Notes: a model not told the origin generated them from the sequence alone. 15,128 nucleotides of DNA from CAZUVM01 sp964623885 (GCA_964623885.1 CAZUVM010000235.1:1-15128); one strand, 5' to 3'; counted from the first letter of the stretch, positions 5,080 to 12,693 are shown. Numbers and translations: made by a program.

Positions 5080-7761
5080 CTACTCTGTGATCTGGTCAAC
5101 CTCATTTGACCGCCGCAGCTGCGGCGGAACGGCGTTTGAGAGGATTGCCGGCACAACGGGAGCGGGTGCCTCTGCGACTGGCTTGGCGCGATTGCCTGGC
5201 GAGGCTGATTCTTGGATCGGTCTTTGGGACGGCGGCAAAGAGAGGACAAAAGTCCGCCGCCAAATATCGTTCCAAACATTGGAGCCCGGGAAAATCTCTT
5301 CGGGGAAGCGGCGGTAACTTCTCATCTCGGCGTAGATAGCGCCAGACTCGTTGAGGTTTAGCCCCAAGCCGGCCAGGTATTGAAGGCGGAGATCGCGATC
5401 GCGGTTGATTTGGGCATATTTGAGCCAGGGCGCCAAATCGCTCGCCTGGCCTCCATAAGTGCCCACCAGGCTAAACGCGGTACGAATACCGACGTCGCGT
5501 AGCGACTGCAACACCCTCCGATGGTCTGCGCGGCGCAGGCGCTGCTGCAGCGTCTCAATGTCCACCTCTAACGGACCGACTTGTCCCAGGAGCACGAGGT
5601 CATAGCCCACACCCGACTCGTCATTGCTCCAGATAGTGCCTTCGGGAAAAACGTCAAAGAAGGTGGCGATCTCGCTTTTGACCGTGGCCAGATCACTTTC
5701 ATACAGAGGCACCCATTGGCTTATCAGGCCTCCCCAGTTCAGGTGCCGTTTGCAGAGCTCGAAGTATTCCCGGGTATAAAGCGTGGCCGCACCTTTGACC
5801 CACGGATGGATAGGATCTGAAGTGATCACATCGAATTTGTCGCGGCTCGTGAGAATGTAATGCCGGGCATCGTCATAAATCAGACGGACCCGCGGATCCT
5901 GGATGACACCGTAATTCTCCTGGCTGAAATAACCGGCGATCTTCTGAGGGATAAGCGGTTCGATTTCGCATAAACTGATTCGCTGAATGCCCGGATGCGT
6001 TAGAAAAGAACCGGCGGTGACCCCCGCACCGCAGCCGACAACCAGCACCGAGCGCGGGTCCGGATGGAACAAGGCGGGCAGGTGCCCAAGCATGCGTTGC
6101 AGACGCATATCTTGTGGGTCGGTCGAGGCTTCAGTCTTGCCGCTGATGTGGAAGTTCTTAACGCCGGTATCCAGCACTGTGACCGCTACCGAGGCATTCA
6201 TGCCTTCGCCTTCATATAGCAACATTCCGAAATCAGTCTTAGTCGGCAGAAACCTCCCGTACGCCAGCAATGGCCAGGGGATAGGCGGCACGCTCCACAT
6301 CAACAACGCGGCGACTGCGCTAACAAACACACCCAGCATCGCGCGCCTCAGCGTCGGAATCTTCCATATGGCCGGTCGCGCCAGGGCATTCCCGGCTTGA
6401 TGGGCCACCCAGTGTCCTACGAAGGCCAAGAGCCCGCCCACAGCGGAGAGGCCGATGAACAATCTTTGCGTTTGCTGCGTGCCCAGCCATGGAATCAGCA
6501 AGACACCCGCGCTCACTGCGCCCAGCATCGCACCAAGTGTGTTCGCGGCATACAGCCTCCCAACCGATCGCCCCGAATCCGAACCCGGTGCCGCAAGTGC
6601 GGCCAAAGCCAGGGGGAAACTTGCTCCCCAAAGGCAGGTCGCAGGCAAAACCGCGTAAAGGCAGCGCAATAAATCAACTTGTAACATCAGCGAAATGTTC
6701 TTCGCGAGCGAGGGATTAATCGGCCAGTACGGCAACGACCTGGCCAGCGCGAACGCTGCCCAGGCAGCACTCGGCACCAATAACAACTGACAGGTCCCCA
6801 ACGCCAAGCCCGGCGCCCGAAGCCGCCGCGCCAGCAGGCCGCCTGCCCCACCGCCAATCCCTAAGCCCAATAGAAACACCGCCAAAATGATCGAGAAGGT
6901 ATAAGTTGTCCCTCCAAACATCAGCGCCAGCAGTCGAGTCCAAACGACTTCAGCTCCCAGAGCGCATAGTCCGGACAGGGCGATCGTCACGTACACCAAT
7001 CCACGTGACACGCATGGCAGGCTGGATTCTCGCTGATTCACGTTCACTACCGCAGCACTTACCGCCCGGCCATTGAGATTCAATCCGGCCACTGCGATTA
7101 TTCCATTAATAGCGACTGCCACATAAGTAGCAGCGTAAACGTCCATGACGCGCAGAAGATAGAACCCGGCCAACAAGGCGCCGACCACCGCTCCCAGCGT
7201 GTTAGCACCATAGAGCAACCCGATTTGTGATGCTCCAATGCGTGTCGTCTCGGTCAAACGGGCAATCATCGGTAGCGTCGCTCCCATGAGCAACGTGGGA
7301 GGTAGCAGACATATGGCACAGAGAGTTCCCCGTAAAAGGGCTCCGGTCAGGCCGCCCGGCGTGGCGGCCGCGTACACTTTTGCCAACCATGGCAGCGCCC
7401 ACAGAATCGCCAGACCCAAAACCCCAATACTCAATTCCAAAAAGGCCCAAACGCGCAAGGGAGGAACCCTGGGATCAACATAGCGAGGTAACAAAACGCT
7501 GCCCAGGCACATGCCACCCATGAACGAAGCCAACAGCAATCCCAGGCAGACAGCGCTGGAACCGATTATCAACTGCAGCATCTGGAACCAGAGGATTTCA
7601 TAAATCAACGCTGCGCACCCACTGCCCGCAAACAAAATAGACAACCAGAGCAAGAGTGAAGGGCGGACTGCTAACGCAACTGACTGAGAATTTGAAGGCT
7701 TCGGGCTGTCCGCATCAGCAAGGCCAGGCACTAAAGCCGCCTTATGTTCCTGTATCGGCAT
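5080..7761 (-). CDS. Membrane protein fused to a spermidine/spermine synthase-like domain
   Basis: From the ATG at 7761 the product has 893 residues. Residues about 35-495 are strongly hydrophobic with many membrane helices and consist of two related halves: GSGCAALIYEILWFQML (46-62) matches SGLCALGAEVVWTRLL (263-278), and LLYGANTLGAVVGALLAG matches RLYAANTLGAMLGAVSAG about 220 residues later. Residues about 515-800 are spermidine-synthase-like: VLVVGCGAGVTAG (572-584) is the S-adenosyl-methionine-type binding loop, CEIEP follows at the end of the second strand, DDARHYI (630-636) and FDVITSDP (643-650) supply the Asp near the catalytic centre. This is the known fused MFS/spermidine synthase family, whose reaction is mostly unproven; propylamine transfer from decarboxylated SAM to a membrane-exposed amine is an inference. 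The tail (about 845-893) is rich in Pro, Ala and Ser. A TTG at 7803 would add 14 residues but has no ribosome binding site and overlaps the palindrome region. Confidence 0.85.
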   Translation of the reverse strand: MPIQEHKAALVPGLADADSPKPSNSQSVALAVRPSLLLWLSILFAGSGCAALIYEILWFQMLQLIIGSSAVCLGLLLASFMGGMCLGSVLLPRYVDPRVPPLRVWAFLELSIGVLGLAILWALPWLAKVYAAATPGGLTGALLRGTLCAICLLPPTLLMGATLPMIARLTETTRIGASQIGLLYGANTLGAVVGALLAGFYLLRVMDVYAATYVAVAINGIIAVAGLNLNGRAVSAAVVNVNQRESSLPCVSRGLVYVTIALSGLCALGAEVVWTRLLALMFGGTTYTFSIILAVFLLGLGIGGGAGGLLARRLRAPGLALGTCQLLLVPSAAWAAFALARSLPYWPINPSLAKNISLMLQVDLLRCLYAVLPATCLWGASFPLALAALAAPGSDSGRSVGRLYAANTLGAMLGAVSAGVLLIPWLGTQQTQRLFIGLSAVGGLLAFVGHWVAHQAGNALARPAIWKIPTLRRAMLGVFVSAVAALLMWSVPPIPWPLLAYGRFLPTKTDFGMLLYEGEGMNASVAVTVLDTGVKNFHISGKTEASTDPQDMRLQRMLGHLPALFHPDPRSVLVVGCGAGVTAGSFLTHPGIQRISLCEIEPLIPQKIAGYFSQENYGVIQDPRVRLIYDDARHYILTSRDKFDVITSDPIHPWVKGAATLYTREYFELCKRHLNWGGLISQWVPLYESDLATVKSEIATFFDVFPEGTIWSNDESGVGYDLVLLGQVGPLEVDIETLQQRLRRADHRRVLQSLRDVGIRTAFSLVGTYGGQASDLAPWLKYAQINRDRDLRLQYLAGLGLNLNESGAIYAEMRSYRRFPEEIFPGSNVWNDIWRRTFVLSLPPSQRPIQESASPGNRAKPVAEAPAPVVPAILSNAVPPQLRRSNEVDQITE
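5110..5127. repeat. Perfect 18-bp GC palindrome
   Basis: CCGCCGCAGCTGCGGCGG is its own reverse complement. It lies inside the last 20 codons of the minus-strand spermidine-synthase-like gene, where it encodes the P-P-Q-L-R-R segment of a low-complexity tail. It sits about 30 bases before the stop codon, so it could fold in the mRNA near the end of the gene. A REP-like repeat or a chance GC-rich palindrome are alternatives. Confidence 0.5.
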
Positions 7762-7804
7762 GGGTTGTGCCGATAGAATCTTCCAATTCGGATTTAAGGG
7801 CAAG

Positions 7805-7824
7805 CAACGTTGACAGCAACGTTG
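7805..7824. promoter_or_regulatory. Tandem palindromes, candidate shared operator in a divergent spacer
   Basis: CAACGTTG occurs at 7805-7812 and again at 7817-7824. Each copy is a perfect palindrome and the repeat distance is 12 bases, a little over one helical turn. A perfect -35 hexamer TTGACA (7810-7815) overlaps the first copy and faces the GH31 gene, but no good -10 follows at 17 bases. The site lies in the spacer between the membrane/spermidine-synthase-like gene (start 7761, leftward) and the GH31 gene (start 7912, rightward), so a bound regulator could act on both. The regulator is not identified; LacI- or TetR-type dimers commonly bind palindromes of this kind. Confidence 0.45.
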
Positions 7825-7911
7825 TCACTCTCAAACTACGAGATTCAGTGCCGAGTATTGCTGAGGGTTTGTCAACAGATCGCGCGCATGGCAACATGGA
7901 CTTCAAGTCAA

Positions 7912-10029
7912 ATGAACTTATCTGCCAAACCGTTTTTGTTCTTGGTACTACTGGCATTATCGTTGGCCGCTGCGCGCGCCATCGAACAGCAGGAAGTAAT
8001 GCCCGGCGTCTGGCGATTCACTTTCGGAACCCCTGAGAAGATCACCCCAGTTAATACTCGTCACTTTCCGGTAGCCGATGAAGGTCTTGCGGCTTTACCC
8101 AAAGTAACAGCCTGTCCCGTGGAGGTGTCGGCGACGATCTCGGAGCGGGGCGTGCTAATCCGGGTTCCCCTGGCTCCCAGGGAAATGATTTATGGCCTGG
8201 GTTTGCAGCTCCAGTCGTTCGAGCAGCGCGATCTCAAGAAACGGTTGCGCGTCAATGCCGACCCCGCCAGAGATACCGGAGATTCGCACGCGCCAGTCCC
8301 GTTTTACGTGTCAACGCGCGGGTACGGAGTTTTTGTGGATACGGCCCGCTACCCCACCTTTTATCTGGGAGGCAAAAAGCCGAAAGCTGAAACCTCCAAA
8401 CCGGGCGACGAGGTTTTGGCGGAGGTCCCCGAAGCCGCCGGGGCGGATGTGTACGTGTTTGGCGGCCCAACGCTGCGCCAGGCTGTCCAGCGTTATAATC
8501 TGTTTTCGGGCGGCGGGCCGTTGCCACCGCGCTGGGGACTGGGCGTCTGGTACCGCGGCGATGCGCACTATTCACAGTCGAATCTTCTAAGCCTGGCACA
8601 GGAATTTCGCGAGCGGAGAATTCCCTGTGATGTGCTGGGCCTGGAACCAGGCTGGCAAACCCACGCTTATTCCTGCTCTTATGTTTGGTCGGCCAAGTTC
8701 CCCTTGCCTGAAACGATGCTGCAGGAGTTGCACACGAATCATTTCCACCTGAACCTTTGGGAGCACGCGTTTGTGCATCCGTCCTCGCCCATTTATCAGG
8801 CGCTCCGTCCGCACTCAGGCGATTACGAAGTCTGGGGCGGTCTGGTGCCTGATTTTCTGGAACCCCAAGCCCGCTCGATTTTCTCCCAGTTTCATGACAA
8901 GGAGCACGTGGCCCTGGGCGTTTCCGGCTACAAGGCCGACGAGTGCGATAATTCGGACTTCACCGGCAACTGGTCCTTTCCGGAGTTCAGCCGTTTTCCC
9001 TCAGGGGCGGACGGCGAGCAGATGCATTGTTTGTTCGGATTACGCTATCAGGACGCGCTGAACCAGTCCTTCGAGAAACGGGGACTGCGTACCTATGGTC
9101 TTGTCCGTTCTTCGGGAGCCCTGGCCGCACCTTATCCCTATGTTCTGTACAGCGATTTATACGATCACCGGCAGTATGTTCATGGGCTTGCCCAGGCAGG
9201 TTTCTGCGGATTGCTGTGGACGCCAGAGGTGCGCGATTCCGCAAGTCCGGCGCAATTAGTTCGTCGATTGGAAACTGTTATTTTTTCGCCACTCGCCATG
9301 GTCAATTCGTGGTACCTGAAAAATCCCCCCTGGAAGCAGGTTAATCGTCAGGAGAACAACAGCGGACATTTCGCGCCGGATTGGGAAAAGACCGAAGCGC
9401 AATGCCGCGAGCTTTTGGAGCTGCGGATGAAATTCATCCCCTGGCTGCACGCTGCCTTCGTGCGATATCATCGCGAGGGGCTGCCGCCTTTTCGCCCGTT
9501 GGTCATGGATTTTCCCGATGACCCGGGCTCGCGCAAGATCGATGATGAGTACCTGATGGGCGACGGTTTGCTGGTGGCGCCGGTAATTGTGGAGGAGGCA
9601 AACAAGGGTCAGACCGGGCAATCACAGGCCGTTGCCACCGTTCCGGAAAGCGGCGAAGCCACGCGTTCTGTCTACTTGCCGCCTGGCCAATGGCAGGACT
9701 TTTGGACCGGTAAGGCCGAAAAGGGTCCGACGAAAATCCAGGTAAGTGTTCCACTCGATCGCATTCCCCTTTGGCTCAAATCAGGCACGGTCTTACCGTT
9801 GGCCGAGCCGACGTTATATACGGACGATGCCCGGAGTTTTAAACTGACGGCTTTGGTCTATGGCGAGGGGCGCCAACCTGCAACTTTGTATGAAGATGAC
9901 GGCGCTTCTCCACCGGCGCTCAAGGAAGTCACACTGACTTGGGACGCCTCAAAAACAGCTGGAACAATATCTCACGCCCAGCATTACCAGGTGGTGTCCT
10001 GGAAGCAAATGAACCCAAGCGAACCTTGA
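7912..10029 (+). CDS. Secreted GH31-family glycosidase (alpha-glycosidase-like)
   Basis: From the ATG at 7912 the product has 705 residues with a clear signal peptide (1-23, hydrophobic FLFLVLLALSLAAARA). The open frame extends upstream to a TTG at 7810 and has another ATG at 7888; 7912 gives the most typical signal peptide and clears the palindrome site. An N-terminal beta domain (about 24-200) leads to PPRWGLGVWYRG (205-216), the standard entry to the GH31 barrel. GYKADECD (339-346) holds the probable nucleophile D343. RSSGALAAPYPYVLYSD (399-415) aligns position by position with the family's R-S-S-F-A-G-S-Q-R-Y-x-x-x-W-S-G-D, so D415 is the likely acid/base, but the Q-R-Y and W-S-G parts are changed. 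The usual D-x-G-G segment is replaced by LLWTPEVRD. The C-terminal beta domains include YEDDG (660-664). GH31 enzymes hydrolyse alpha-glucosides, alpha-xylosides or other alpha-linkages with retention; the altered motifs make the substrate uncertain. Confidence 0.85.
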   Translation: MNLSAKPFLFLVLLALSLAAARAIEQQEVMPGVWRFTFGTPEKITPVNTRHFPVADEGLAALPKVTACPVEVSATISERGVLIRVPLAPREMIYGLGLQLQSFEQRDLKKRLRVNADPARDTGDSHAPVPFYVSTRGYGVFVDTARYPTFYLGGKKPKAETSKPGDEVLAEVPEAAGADVYVFGGPTLRQAVQRYNLFSGGGPLPPRWGLGVWYRGDAHYSQSNLLSLAQEFRERRIPCDVLGLEPGWQTHAYSCSYVWSAKFPLPETMLQELHTNHFHLNLWEHAFVHPSSPIYQALRPHSGDYEVWGGLVPDFLEPQARSIFSQFHDKEHVALGVSGYKADECDNSDFTGNWSFPEFSRFPSGADGEQMHCLFGLRYQDALNQSFEKRGLRTYGLVRSSGALAAPYPYVLYSDLYDHRQYVHGLAQAGFCGLLWTPEVRDSASPAQLVRRLETVIFSPLAMVNSWYLKNPPWKQVNRQENNSGHFAPDWEKTEAQCRELLELRMKFIPWLHAAFVRYHREGLPPFRPLVMDFPDDPGSRKIDDEYLMGDGLLVAPVIVEEANKGQTGQSQAVATVPESGEATRSVYLPPGQWQDFWTGKAEKGPTKIQVSVPLDRIPLWLKSGTVLPLAEPTLYTDDARSFKLTALVYGEGRQPATLYEDDGASPPALKEVTLTWDASKTAGTISHAQHYQVVSWKQMNPSEP

Positions 10030-10059
10030 AACCGTCGGTTAACACCTTTTCTTTTTCCT

Positions 10060-10665
10060 ATGCCTGCATCTCCTTCCCCCTACTTCGATTATCTAGCGCT
10101 CCCGCTGCTCATCTTTTGTTTGCGCATCTGCGATATGACGCTGGACACGTTGCGCATCATATTCATGACCAAGGGACTCAAGCGCCTGGCACCCATTATC
10201 GGTTTTTTTGAAATCCTGATTTGGATCGTGGCAATAACCCGGATTATGCAACATTTGAATAACTGGCTGTGCTACGTGGCGTACGCCGGCGGTTTTGCCA
10301 CCGGCAACTTCGTCGGGATGCTCCTGGATGAGAAGCTGGCCATCGGCCATGAATTGATCCGCGTCATCACTCGGGTGGACGCAACCGAACTCGCTGGCGC
10401 TTTAAGGGCGGACGGCTACGGGGTAACGACGGTTAAGGCCGCCGGCATGCAGGGCGAGGTCGGGATTGTTTATATTGTCGTCAACCGGAAGAATCAAAAA
10501 CGGGCGGTTCAGATAATTCGACAATACAATCCGAATGCCTTTGTCACGACCCAAAATATTCATTACGTAGACCGGCCCCAGGATAACAGCGTGCTTCCAG
10601 ATGCCGCCGCTTCGAGGCTGAGCGATATCGAACGCAGCCTCGTGAAAGGAAAAATAGAATCTTAG
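10060..10665 (+). CDS. UPF0316 membrane protein (DUF5698 plus DUF2179)
   Basis: 201 residues. Residues about 9-85 form two to three membrane helices with the conserved family pattern: LRICDMTLDTLRIIF (21-35), GFFEILIWIVAI (48-59) and YAGGFATGNFVGM (75-87). A soluble C-terminal DUF2179 domain follows (about 95-170, HELIRVITRVDATELAGAL then IVYIVVNRK). DUF2179 is also found in YitT-family proteins and is structurally of PII-like/small ligand-binding type in some reports. The physiological role of UPF0316 proteins is not established. The length is typical of the family plus a short polar tail. The gene begins 30 bases after the GH31 stop, so co-transcription is plausible, although a functional link to carbohydrate use is not obvious. 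No ribosome binding site is seen; the bases before the ATG are pyrimidine-rich. Confidence 0.88.
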   Translation: MPASPSPYFDYLALPLLIFCLRICDMTLDTLRIIFMTKGLKRLAPIIGFFEILIWIVAITRIMQHLNNWLCYVAYAGGFATGNFVGMLLDEKLAIGHELIRVITRVDATELAGALRADGYGVTTVKAAGMQGEVGIVYIVVNRKNQKRAVQIIRQYNPNAFVTTQNIHYVDRPQDNSVLPDAAASRLSDIERSLVKGKIES

Positions 10666-10707
10666 GGAGTAGCGCTCAGCGCGAGATTTCTTAATCGACA
10701 ACACTTT

Positions 10708-10738
10708 CGGGAGCCGCAACGCTGCCGTGCGACTCCCG
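10708..10738. terminator. Strong hairpin between convergent genes, probable bidirectional terminator
   Basis: CGGGAGCCGCA (10708-10718) pairs with TGCGACTCCCG (10728-10738) in 10 of 11 positions, with a 9-base loop. It lies 42 bases after the UPF0316 stop and 33 bases past the stop of the minus-strand NTF2-like gene, exactly where a shared stop is expected. Neither side has a convincing T-run, so it is not a textbook intrinsic terminator. Confidence 0.5.
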
Positions 10739-10771
10739 TAGTCTTCAACGAAACCGCAATGTCGCTGCGTT

Positions 10772-11335
10772 TTATAGTTCCGGCAGGCTTATGTTGTTCA
10801 TTTGGGTGAAGTACCATTTCCCATGCCTTTTTTCGCAAGTCGCGTTGACCTGGATGACGCCGCGGACCACGTTGGGCGTCACCGAGACGTCAGTGGCTAT
10901 GCACTCAGTGGTGGCTTCTGCCGTGTGGCCGTGCACGGTGATCGTGGTTTTCCATTCGGGCGCCAGGGAGACCCAGTTGTGGCTGAAGTATGGGCCACTG
11001 GCGAAAAACCCCAGTACCGCATCCTTGCCCACATATGGGGTGCCATTATTGAGCGTAAGCGAGCTGTCCTCAACCCACAGGCTCCCCATCGCGTCTATGT
11101 TACCGCCATAGGCGAGGGCGCCATGGTAATCCGACAATAATTGCAGCACTCCCGCCTCTTCCGCCAGAGGGTTTCTGTCCCCATCTTCGTGGTTGAGATC
11201 TCCCGCCCCTTGCGCCCGGTTTACGAGGGTTGAACTGGCGAGTGCGACTAAGCCCAGACCCGCGAGGCAGGCCAAAAAGGTCCCGCGCGCATGCGCCATA
11301 ACCGTCCAATGAAACCATCGATTGAGTTTTTTCAT
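10772..11335 (-). CDS. Secreted NTF2/SnoaL-like domain protein
   Basis: 187 residues starting at the ATG at 11335 (MKKLNRWFH). A long N-terminal region with a hydrophobic stretch (about 19-36, FLACLAGLGLVALASSTLV) indicates a signal peptide, cut near AQG. Residues about 57-187 match the SnoaL/DUF4440 NTF2-like fold: an N-terminal helix (LLSDYHGALAYGGNIDAMGSLW), VGKDAVLGFFASG, and paired beta-strands ending in KRHGKWYFTQMNNISL. This fold is used by ketosteroid-isomerase-like enzymes, polyketide cyclases and binding proteins, and the sequence does not indicate which. Two Cys residues in the C-terminal half (ECIATD and ATCEKR) could form a disulfide in the periplasm. The role is unknown. A GATAAT box lies just upstream (11353-11348 on the minus strand) but no matching -35 was found. 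Confidence 0.75.
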   Translation of the reverse strand: MKKLNRWFHWTVMAHARGTFLACLAGLGLVALASSTLVNRAQGAGDLNHEDGDRNPLAEEAGVLQLLSDYHGALAYGGNIDAMGSLWVEDSSLTLNNGTPYVGKDAVLGFFASGPYFSHNWVSLAPEWKTTITVHGHTAEATTECIATDVSVTPNVVRGVIQVNATCEKRHGKWYFTQMNNISLPEL

Positions 11336-11546
11336 AATTTGAGTTGTATTATCAGTTTTTCGTTTTCTCTAGCTTCACAACCCCTCCGGCGGAAGCACGA
11401 ACCGGCTGCTCCATCCGGAGCCGTCGTCGCCCTGGTTTCTTCCTTCCGGACCAGGAGAAGTTGATCTGTAGTAGAACTGCCGGGAACCGAAGGAATCTTT
11501 CAAAAAAAGGGGCTGATAATACCCGTGGAAATAAAACTCGAAAAGA

Positions 11547-11569
11547 GGGCCAGCCCTTCCCGCTGGCCC
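11547..11569 (-). terminator. Intrinsic terminator-like hairpin, minus strand
   Basis: GGGCCAGC (11547-11554) pairs perfectly with GCTGGCCC (11562-11569) around a 7-base loop. Reading the minus strand, the stem is followed by TCTTTTCGAGTTTTATT (11546-11530), a T-rich tail. It could end a transcript entering from the minus-strand gene at 11905-12444, about 335 bases earlier, or a short RNA made inside the gap. Confidence 0.5.
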
Positions 11570-11793
11570 AATTGGGGTTGTTGGCAGCGTTGGCAAACGA
11601 CCCAACGCCGGGGTAAACTTCTAGACGATAGCCGAGCGACTAAGGTTACTGGGCAGGATTGCTCCAATCGCCCGATCATTTTATCGCTGCCGTTTTTTGA
11701 TCTCCAGCAGTTGTCGTGCGGTAATGCGGTCGTGGTCGCGGTTCATGGCTCGCTTGGCACGAATCAGTCGTCAAGGTCCAGAATCCTGCACTG

Positions 11794-11819
11794 CCCGAAC
11801 GGCAGTTACGCTGTTCGGG
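11794..11819. other. Strong hairpin after the minus-strand unknown gene
   Basis: CCCGAACGGC (11794-11803) pairs with GCTGTTCGGG (11810-11819) with one wobble pair and a 6-base loop. It lies about 86 bases beyond the stop of the minus-strand gene at 11905. No T-run follows on either strand, so it may be an RNA-stabilising or termination structure without a U tail. Confidence 0.4.
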
Positions 11820-11904
11820 ATAACTCCAGTCAATGATGCGCTCCCGTCCAAAACTTCATCCCCCGAAATTGCCACACGAATCGGTTACCCAAGCGCGCCT
11901 GACA

Positions 11905-12444
11905 TTATTTCGCTTCAAAGGCAGCTTTCGCCTCGGCGAGATTCGTGCGAACCGCTTTATCGAGGTTGGCCGAAAAACGCCGTACCGTTTTGCGGATCGT
12001 GCCCACGGAGGTGTAGGTGAATTCGCCGGTTGGATAGCCGGCCAATATTACATAATCATATTGCTTGGGCTTGCCCCGCGGCAGATCGGTGATAAACACC
12101 GTGCCCACGCATAGTGCGCCTGGCTCGCGGTTCTCGACCAGGTTCTCCACGCGCGTCGCGGTAACCGTGCCCGGCACCAGCCACGATTTGGTGAGAGGCT
12201 GGCGCAGCAAATTGGTATAGCCGCTTTCGACCAGGATTCCGTCGGGAAAAATCCTCAAGATCTTGCCGCGTATCGAACGACGTTCAGCAATGCACTTAGC
12301 GCGCCACTGCTCACTTAATTCCAAGTTTGAAATCGAGTTGCTCGGCGGGGCAAGGGTGGTTGCTGGAGCGTTGCTTTGGGCCACGGCGGAAAACAACGTC
12401 CCCCAGTACAGTAACGCAGCAACGCACCTCAGAATCCTGAACAT
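11905..12444 (-). CDS. Secreted protein of unknown function
   Basis: From the ATG at 12444 the product has 179 residues. The first 23 (MFRILRCVAALLYWGTLFSA) form a signal peptide with cleavage near VAQ. A Ser/Pro/Ala-rich linker follows, then a region with alternating hydrophobic strands: SIRGKILRIFPDGILVESGY, KSWLVPGTVTATR, ALCVGTVFITDLP, YDYVILAGYPTGEFTY. This resembles a small beta-barrel (SH3/OB-like) in layout. A charged C-terminal helix (FSANLDKAVRTNLAEAKAAF) ends the protein. I do not recognise the family. The open frame extends upstream to a TTG at 12555, but the added 37 residues are not signal-like and the TTGGGGCGCC just before 12444 offers a weak ribosome binding site. The gene is divergent from the large secreted protein starting at 12694. 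Confidence 0.65.
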   Translation of the reverse strand: MFRILRCVAALLYWGTLFSAVAQSNAPATTLAPPSNSISNLELSEQWRAKCIAERRSIRGKILRIFPDGILVESGYTNLLRQPLTKSWLVPGTVTATRVENLVENREPGALCVGTVFITDLPRGKPKQYDYVILAGYPTGEFTYTSVGTIRKTVRRFSANLDKAVRTNLAEAKAAFEAK

Positions 12445-12693
12445 GGCGCCCCAAGCTAGTCGGATGCCAGGCCAAAGGCAACCCGCGCTCAATTGCTGAC
12501 ATGGCCGATGCGCTGTTGCTGCTGCATCGCGATACGAGGTTCGTAGCTGGCGCAAAGTCTTTCTCTCAAATGTGACAAAAATCAGATTGTGTCGGCTCCT
12601 TAGTTATGAGAATAGTTCATGAACACCATTAAGAGTACCTTGAGTTTTATTTGTGGTTACCTGCTGCTGTGAACGGAGTTCCTCTGACTGGCT
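12445..12693. other. Divergent promoter region
   Basis: 249 bases between a leftward start at 12444 and a rightward start at 12694. It contains an AT-rich part (about 12570-12660) that suits promoters, but no pair of hexamers close to consensus with correct spacing could be assigned on either strand. CGGAG at about 12673-12677 lies too far (roughly 16 bases) from the ATG at 12694 to be a strong ribosome binding site. Confidence 0.35.

Larger units (their letters stand above)
11336..11904. other. Gene-poor region with two hairpins
   Basis: 569 bases in which I find no convincing gene. A minus-strand ORF at 11375-11605 contains SFGSRQFYYRS, faintly like the aromatic end of secreted beta proteins, but it reads through the terminator-like hairpin at 11547-11569. 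A basic 21-residue minus-strand ORF at 11681-11746 (MNRDHDRITARQLLEIKKRQ then R) is intact but has no support beyond its open frame. The first part (11336-11380) is the upstream region of the NTF2-like gene. Confidence 0.5.

Noticed and set aside
7762..7803. TTG start at 7803 for the spermidine-synthase-like gene
   Set aside because: No ribosome binding site, and the ATG at 7761 still leaves a polar N-terminus before the first membrane helix. It remains possible but is less likely.
7810..7911. TTG start at 7810 for the GH31 gene
   Set aside because: This would put 34 polar residues before the signal peptide and overlap the palindromes and the TTGACA hexamer; the ATG at 7912 gives a standard signal peptide.
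11375..11605. 76-residue minus-strand ORF ending in an aromatic segment
   Set aside because: It runs straight through a perfect hairpin with a T-rich tail and has no start context or family match. The SRQFYYRS segment alone is too short to call a relic.
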